A DNA stretch of 64,000 nt from Symsagittifera roscoffensis (lineage: Eukaryota > Xenacoelomorpha > Acoela > Convolutidae): the NCBI RefSeq assembly GCF_963678635.1, contig NC_087062.1, positions 13,002,670 through 13,066,669 on the forward strand, given 5' to 3'. The position numbers and the translations under genes were made by a program. Positions 58,931 through 64,000 of this stretch are shown here, piece by piece. How positions within the stretch are numbered: position 1 is the first letter of the stretch; each line of letters opens with the position of its first letter. The notes beneath the pieces were generated by a model that did no database searches, was not told the DNA's origin, and saw only the letters and a program-made list of their open reading frames with translations.

Positions 58931-59442
58931 AAAAACCACCTTTTGGACGAATCTTTGAATCGTATTTTGATCTACCGAACCATTATTCGAACAATATCGT
59001 CATAACGGACAGCGATTTCATACTCACGGAACGCACGTGCGCCATAGCGATAACCGCGGACGTAAGCTTCAAAACAGCACTAGCGGCTGACTTCAAAAGA
59101 GAGTATAAAAATATCGAGTTTTTGTGGAAACAGAGGCCTGGTGTGGGAGGGATGATAGCGCTGCCCCCTGTTGCATCACAGATACCAGGGATATATTTGT
59201 GTTTCCTGGTTACCAAGGCCACTGATAGGCAACACGTAGATCCAAAGAGCTTGGTATTGGCCTTGACTCGACTTAGGGATTTTTTGGTTGAGAGAGGAGT
59301 GACCTCTCTCTCGTTGCCAGTATACGATCCTAATAGGGGTAAGCTACATCCGAGAGAGTTATATGCACTTATACATGTGATATTTTCAGAGACTGACATA
59401 GAAGTTTACTTACACAAAAAATACTATCTGAGCATATGCTAA
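58924..59442 (+). CDS. Macro-domain-like protein, element C
   Basis: 172 residues, intact. The N-terminal 30 residues precede a strand (SDFILT), then ITADVSFKTALAADFKREY at about 43-60, GIYLCFLVT, the helix LTRLRDFLVE, the strand and loop SLSLPVYDPNRGKLH, the helix PRELYALIHVIF and the final strand TDIEVYLH. The order and spacing are those of an ADP-ribose-binding macro domain of the OARD1/TARG1 kind. The GCGLD-type loop that supplies the catalytic Asp is replaced by DPNRGK, so binding without hydrolysis is possible. The ATG overlaps the preceding stop. The alternative is an unrelated alpha/beta protein, and a structure prediction would settle it. Confidence 0.6.
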   Translation: MLKKPPFGRIFESYFDLPNHYSNNIVITDSDFILTERTCAIAITADVSFKTALAADFKREYKNIEFLWKQRPGVGGMIALPPVASQIPGIYLCFLVTKATDRQHVDPKSLVLALTRLRDFLVERGVTSLSLPVYDPNRGKLHPRELYALIHVIFSETDIEVYLHKKYYLSIC

Positions 59443-59921
59443 AAATTGCGCTCGGCAATAAGTGGTTTTTATTAAGTTACTCGATAAGAATTAGAGTCAA
59501 GTTTTAGATTAGGTTAGGTTTTAGGTACAGTATTAGGGATTATGTTTTTATGTGATAGTATAGGTGTGTGATGTTTATGTGTTTATGTGTTATGTTATTG
59601 TTATGATATGTTTTATGTTTTGTGTCATAAAAGACCTGGGGTACTCCAGGTCATCAAGGTGACAGCGCTCATTCGTGCTACTCTGACAAAGATAAAGGTA
59701 GACGATCCACCTTGGTGCTAAATTTTTAAATCAGAATTGAAAAAAGAATTTCAATAGAGAGTTTTAAAGAGTTGAATGATGTTGTATGCAAAAATGATGG
59801 TTTTAAGTCGCGACTTGTTTTTTAGATCTTGATTGATCGGAAATTGTTTACTGAATAAACTGAATCAGACAAAACAGAAAGAAATTACACGACACGACAA
59901 CAAGAATCAAAACGAGAAGAA
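59443..59921 (+). other. Spacer between macro-like ORF and giant ORF, element C
   Basis: 480 bases, AT-rich, with TTATGTG-type simple repeats (59,560-59,630) also present in B's spacer, then a near-perfect palindrome GACCTGGGGTACTCCAGGTC at 59,633-59,652 (18 of 20 paired). No gene is seen. It may carry the promoter or splice site for the giant ORF. Confidence 0.55.
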
Positions 59922-62378
59922 ATGGGTGACACGAACGAACTCATGGAATTCCTCTCAGCGAGTCTAGGAGCGACTCTGGACGAGATCTATCAGCGGCTGA
60001 TCGATTGTGATTTCACACGAGAAGACCCGGGGCTGGCGATGTTTGTGGTCGCACTCCTTAATGCATTAGGACGGGAGGGTCGAGGGAATCGCCCTACGGA
60101 AGTCGTGTTGATGTTGGCCTTCGGTGAGTCCGGGACCGCCGAGAGAGGCCGAAATCGACCGATGAGATGGAGGCGTGGAGAAATGTCTGGCCACGACCTG
60201 GCTCGTGAGCCAGGACTAGGTGAACAGAGGGACCACCGGATAGGTGAGATGCCCTTACCAGTCCAACCGGCGCAGCCACTCATCGGAGCGAAGAGACAAC
60301 GTGATGGGTCAGGCCCGTCACATTCGGTCGACTCCCCTACAACTGCTCCTCCTTCGAAGAAAGTGAGGGTGAGTGAAATAGAGATCCAGACGTCGGAGAC
60401 GATCGAGACGCTGGAGAAGAAGGAGAAAGATCAAAGCGAGCTGTGTGCCAAACTCCAGGAGTATAGGGCAAAAGCTCGAGAAAGAGACGAATGGAAGAAG
60501 AAATACGAAGATCTACAGGTGGCTTATAAGGAGGATGAAATAAAGCACCTGAAGGAGCTGTATATGGCGAAGGTGAGCCAAGTGTCACCGGAAGTTCTGG
60601 CGAGCATGAGATCCTCGGAGGGATCCAACGACACACGCCCCGTGACAACAGCCCAGGAGCTGTGTGTATCGAGAGGGCCCGAGGTTCTGGATTTACGTGC
60701 ATCGAGAGTGCCCGAGGCTCCTCAGCAGACAACACTGTCTGCTTTTAATCAAAGGTTCACGATACCAGACCCTTCTGACACTTACCTCGCTCCTCGGTTC
60801 CAAGAATCGTTCAACCAAGTGGCCAGAGCAACAATGGATGAGATCAACCGAACCACTGGACGGACATTGGGTAGGATCGTTCCTTCCCAGCGTCGTGATC
60901 AGTCATCTAATAGCTCGGAGCGAGCACCCCACACGATAGTGCCCTCGGGGACTGCGCATGGCAGAACCTATCAAAAGTCCCGCGTGGTAGATATTAGGAA
61001 GAATCTGATGACACGGCACCAGTTCACGCAAGTAGCTGCGGAGCATCCTCGAGCCTGCCTGAATGACATGAGCTGGAACCCCGCTACGAGCGACCAGGTG
61101 ATTCCCCCAGGGAGTCGCCACCTGATCATAGGAGACAGTTTGGTGAGGGATCTGAATGAGATCTTCGTCTATGGTCAGACAACCACTTTGTCCTTTGGAG
61201 GAGCTTCAGTGGCTCAGGTCATCAAGATGATGGAATTCCAAAGCGAGGATCACCTGGATACGCTGGTGATAATGCTAGGAACTAACGACGTCTCGAGAGC
61301 CCCAGTGACTCCCGAGTGCAAGTGGGAGCCTCTGCTGGTATGCCTCCTGAATGAACTGAAGGAGAAGTACAGGCCCAGGTTTGTGGTGCTGTGCACGATA
61401 CCACAAAACCCGCTGATGGGCACCACAGTGGCAGATTTCATAAATGGCAACGTGACACGGTGGAACGAAATGATCCGTAATCTGGTAAGAAGCAACCCTG
61501 GCGAGTTGCGACTTCTGGATCTCGAAAACACGCTGCGCATGATTGATCACATTGCGCTTACCAGAGATGGGATACATTTCAACACCCAACGAGGGAGACA
61601 CTGGATGAATGATGTATTTCAGACGCAATTGAGGGAAATGGAGCAGGAATCGAGGGCGACCAGTTCTCTGGCTCGGACCAGCTCAACGACCGGAGGAAGT
61701 AGAATAAGGGCAAGCGTGCCCGAATCCCTCGTCAACCGCCTAGGGCCCTTGGCGATGGAGAAGGCTGTAGCCGCACCCACCGCTCCGAGCTCAAACGTGA
61801 GAGAGAGGCTAGGGACTGCTCCTCCTCCCAGAACACAACCGCTTGAAAGCCGACTCGGCAGATCAGTTGTTCAGAACAGAAATAACTCCCAGACCGTGTC
61901 TAGGAGGAACGATCCGCCCACCACGGCAAACCCTGCTCCAGCAGCAGGACCGTCTACGAGTGCCGTGCCTGCGGAGGGAGTTGAACCAGGCAGCCTGCTG
62001 CTTTGGAACCGATCAGACCCAAGTCATTGGGGACAGTACAAGACGGACATGTCCATGAAATTGAACATGAATACCCTGACGTGTCGGGAGGACGCGATGA
62101 GAATGATTGGCGGAGAAAGTCCCACGGTGTCGCGATTGTATCGGATACCAGGCGTGGATTGGCTGCTAGCAGAGCAGGAGCAGTTCAGCTCTACGACTAC
62201 GCTCCGACATGCAGACTTGAATGGGTTGCCTCAGGACAACACCTTTGGACCCTTGAACACGCGATCCCTTACGGACGTCCGACAGAGAGCCCGGGAATTG
62301 ATGCCACCTGCTCGAAGGGGCAAGTTTCAGGCAGAGAACAAGCCCAATAACAAGCATCATAAGACGGACATTGGGTAG
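59922..62378 (+). CDS. Element C giant ORF N-terminus with SGNH hydrolase domain
   Basis: 818 residues from the ATG at 59,922. Helical N-terminal domain shared with B (1-70), Lys-rich segment and coiled coil (145-205), and an SGNH domain at about 395-570 with Ser 406 in GDSLV, Gly 426-427 (GGAS), Asn 455 in GTND and Asp 549/His 552 in DGIHF. A Pro/Ser-rich linker is at 580-690, and then the start of the next domain (LYRIPGVDWLL). All catalytic residues are present. The final residues (TDIG) come from the junction of a 1.5 kb duplication at 62,363, so the frame is artificially ended. Confidence 0.9.
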   Translation: MGDTNELMEFLSASLGATLDEIYQRLIDCDFTREDPGLAMFVVALLNALGREGRGNRPTEVVLMLAFGESGTAERGRNRPMRWRRGEMSGHDLAREPGLGEQRDHRIGEMPLPVQPAQPLIGAKRQRDGSGPSHSVDSPTTAPPSKKVRVSEIEIQTSETIETLEKKEKDQSELCAKLQEYRAKARERDEWKKKYEDLQVAYKEDEIKHLKELYMAKVSQVSPEVLASMRSSEGSNDTRPVTTAQELCVSRGPEVLDLRASRVPEAPQQTTLSAFNQRFTIPDPSDTYLAPRFQESFNQVARATMDEINRTTGRTLGRIVPSQRRDQSSNSSERAPHTIVPSGTAHGRTYQKSRVVDIRKNLMTRHQFTQVAAEHPRACLNDMSWNPATSDQVIPPGSRHLIIGDSLVRDLNEIFVYGQTTTLSFGGASVAQVIKMMEFQSEDHLDTLVIMLGTNDVSRAPVTPECKWEPLLVCLLNELKEKYRPRFVVLCTIPQNPLMGTTVADFINGNVTRWNEMIRNLVRSNPGELRLLDLENTLRMIDHIALTRDGIHFNTQRGRHWMNDVFQTQLREMEQESRATSSLARTSSTTGGSRIRASVPESLVNRLGPLAMEKAVAAPTAPSSNVRERLGTAPPPRTQPLESRLGRSVVQNRNNSQTVSRRNDPPTTANPAPAAGPSTSAVPAEGVEPGSLLLWNRSDPSHWGQYKTDMSMKLNMNTLTCREDAMRMIGGESPTVSRLYRIPGVDWLLAEQEQFSSTTTLRHADLNGLPQDNTFGPLNTRSLTDVRQRARELMPPARRGKFQAENKPNNKHHKTDIG

Positions 62379-63240
62379 GATCGTTCCTTCCCAGCGTCGT
62401 GATCAGTCATCTAATAGCTCGGAGCGAGCACCCCACACGATAGTGCCCTCGGGGACTGCGCATGGCAGAACCTATCAAAAGTCCCGCGTGGTAGATATTA
62501 GGAAGAATCTGATGACACGGCACCAGTTCACGCAAGTAGCTGCGGAGCATCCTCGAGCCTGCCTGAATGACATGAGCTGGAACCCCGCTACGAGCGACCA
62601 GGTGATTCCCCCAGGGAGTCGCCACCTGATCATAGGAGACAGTTTGGTGAGGGATCTGAATGAGATCTTCGTCTATGGTCAGACAACCACTTTGTCCTTT
62701 GGAGGAGCTTCAGTGGCTCAGGTCATCAAGATGATGGAATTCCAGATGATGGAATTCAAGATGATGGAGAACAGAAATAACTCCCAGACCGTGTCTAGGA
62801 GGAAAGATCCGCCCGCCACGGCAAACCCTGCACCAGCAGCAGGACCGTCTACGAGTGCCGTGACTGCGGAGGGAGTTGAACCAGGCAGCCTGCTGCTTTG
62901 GAACCGATCAGACCCGAGTCATTGGGGACAGTACAAGACGGACATGTCCACGAAATTGAACATGAATACCCTGACGTGTCGGGAGGACGCGATGAGAATG
63001 ATTGGCGGAGAAAGTCCCACGGTGTCGCGATTGTATCGGATACCAGGCGTGGATTGGCTGCTAGCAGAGCAGGAGCAGTTCAGCTCTACGACTACGCTCC
63101 GACATGCAGACTTGAATGGGTTGCCTCAGGACAACACCTTTGGACCCTTGAACACGCGATCCCTTACGGACGTCCGACAGAGAGCCCGGGAATTGATGCC
63201 ACCTGCTCGAAGGGGCAAGTTTCAGGCAGAGAACAAGCCC
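60859..63240 (+). repeat. 1.5 kb direct duplication inside the giant ORF
   Basis: GACGGACATTGGG at 60,859 recurs at 62,363 (offset 1,504), and the copy then runs in parallel. Copy 2 lacks about 630 bases (equivalent to about 61,243-61,875), replaced by two short GATGATGGAATTC repeats at 62,730-62,765. So copy 2 has GDSLV and GGAS but has lost GTND and DGIH. Confidence 0.92.
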
Positions 63241-63603
63241 AATAACAAGCATCATAAGATGTACAGGCAGTTCGCTAAACCACCCGGTCAGACGCCTGGC
63301 GAGTATTCAAGGGACTACCCCCGAACGACCACGGTAGATGGAGATGACCAGAGATATGGGAAACTGAAGGCCCCAATAGGCGATGGCCTGTTCGCAGCTT
63401 ACGATCCCTTAGAGATGAAAGCTGCAAAGTATCTGATCGTAGCCAGTTCCGATTATCTCTATACGCCCCGTTCTCTCTTTTGGCCCGACGTTATTTTCTT
63501 GACGGCACCTAAATTGGACTGGGGACAGGCAATCAGCATGATGATAAGTGTACGAAGGGTGGTCAGCATGGAGCCGCAGGTGATAGTTAGCAGGCTCAAA
63601 TGA
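62371..63603 (+). CDS. Element C giant ORF, duplicated SGNH half and second SGNH-like region
   Basis: 410 residues in a different frame from the upstream ORF because of the duplication. Residues 1-130 repeat the first half of the SGNH domain, then after the internal deletion come the Pro-rich linker and the LYRIPGVDWLL domain. Residues 290 onward match B's 16,719-17,642 segment (LIVASSDYLYTPRSLFWPDVI). It ends at IVSRLK because of a one-base shift near 63,590. The next stretch continues in another frame. Confidence 0.8.
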   Translation: MGRIVPSQRRDQSSNSSERAPHTIVPSGTAHGRTYQKSRVVDIRKNLMTRHQFTQVAAEHPRACLNDMSWNPATSDQVIPPGSRHLIIGDSLVRDLNEIFVYGQTTTLSFGGASVAQVIKMMEFQMMEFKMMENRNNSQTVSRRKDPPATANPAPAAGPSTSAVTAEGVEPGSLLLWNRSDPSHWGQYKTDMSTKLNMNTLTCREDAMRMIGGESPTVSRLYRIPGVDWLLAEQEQFSSTTTLRHADLNGLPQDNTFGPLNTRSLTDVRQRARELMPPARRGKFQAENKPNNKHHKMYRQFAKPPGQTPGEYSRDYPRTTTVDGDDQRYGKLKAPIGDGLFAAYDPLEMKAAKYLIVASSDYLYTPRSLFWPDVIFLTAPKLDWGQAISMMISVRRVVSMEPQVIVSRLK

Positions 63604-64000
63604 TCATCTGCAAAGCAGGGGCTTATTGTCACGTCTGACGGATGGGTCGATCCCGAGCAACGAGGTCATAGGGGAGGCGATAATGACACTGCTCTCGGCG
63701 ATGGCTGAGGTAGAAGCAGCAGCAAAACAACGCTTCACCCAAAATGTGGTGAAGGTGATCTTTGTACTGTCCCCAGGGTACGCTGCATTGCCAGAACCCC
63801 TTCAGTTTGTGTACACAATGGTCACAACGATAGCAGAGGGGAGGTTCAACGTGATAATTCCTGCCCCGAACAGAGTAGTAGACCCAGACAATTACTACCC
63901 GTCCCGATCTGAGCTTCCCGCCGTTTGGGCTGACATTTCGAATGCCATACAAGGGCTCAGAGATTGTAGCACAACTCGGTTGGTGCTAGATGAAGTTCTG
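63596..64000 (+). CDS. Element C giant ORF continuation (partial, cut by window edge)
   Basis: An open frame to the window end that reads SNDHLQSRGLLSRL, then VIFVLSPGYAALPEPLQF, then ELPAVWADISNA. It aligns with B from GINDHLHSRGFLSRL (16,719-17,642) into the next segment (15,031-16,722), and shows that these are one continuous protein. No true start of its own. Confidence 0.75.

Larger units (their letters stand above)
35598..64000 (+). mobile_element. Element C: Ty3/gypsy-type element with macro-like and SGNH ORFs, rearranged
   Basis: Plus-strand order: LTR 35,598-36,479, PBS 36,492-36,508, leader, gag start, a 4,089-bp direct duplication of LTR end-PBS-leader-gag start, gag-pol, a 6,267-bp direct duplication of gag-pol, integrase, macro-like ORF and the giant SGNH ORF with a third duplication, running off the right edge. 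It is head-to-head with the minus-strand elements to its left. Lesions shared by both 6.27 kb copies predate that duplication, and others are private to one copy. Confidence 0.85.

Overview
This window looks like repeat-rich invertebrate (metazoan) nuclear DNA. I see no host gene, no rRNA or tRNA gene and nothing prokaryotic. Almost all of it is three related Ty3/gypsy-type LTR retroelements, here called A, B and C, plus a decayed Penelope-like fragment. The primer-binding sites fit an animal tRNA-Asn 3' end. A nematode host is plausible, but I cannot prove it from the sequence.

Layout. Element A (minus strand, about 1-9,933) is cut by the left window edge: 5' LTR 9,042-9,933, PBS 9,016-9,030, a 2.3 kb repeat-rich leader, Gag-protease-RT-RNase H (6,673 to 1,227), then the integrase linker and zinc-finger part running off the edge. 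Element B (minus strand, about 9,042-32,992, 24 kb) has 5' LTR 32,072-32,992, PBS, a 2.9 kb leader, gag-pol with many frameshifts, integrase, a macro-domain-like ORF (20,159-20,566), a decayed giant ORF (19,759 to 10,751), a polypurine-tract-like site and an LTR that also serves as A's 5' LTR. Next come a Penelope-like RT/GIY-YIG remnant (about 32,993-33,710) and another minus-strand LTR (34,630-35,539). Element C (plus strand, 35,598 to beyond 64,000) has 5' LTR 35,598-36,479, PBS, leader, gag-pol, integrase, the same macro-like ORF (58,924-59,442) and the start of the same giant ORF (from 59,922). C is rearranged by three direct duplications of 4.09, 6.27 and 1.5 kb.

How the parts work together. 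Gag with two CCHC knuckles, aspartic protease (DTGA), RT (YVDD), RNase H and a DD35E integrase form a standard Ty3/gypsy replication set. What is not standard is the accessory cargo found in the same order in B and C: an integrase C-terminal extension overlapping a macro-domain-like ORF, then an ORF of about 3,000 codons with a coiled coil, a complete SGNH-hydrolase signature and long regions I do not recognise. Every copy carries stops or frameshifts, so none appears autonomous as it stands.

Nucleic-acid signals also recur: an 18-nt or shorter tRNA-Asn-type PBS 12-13 nt after each 5' LTR, a hairpin with different but paired stems in every LTR, subfamily-specific short-motif arrays in the leaders, and several internal copies of a TTGTCCGGGGAG motif that resembles the sequence just before the 3' LTR.
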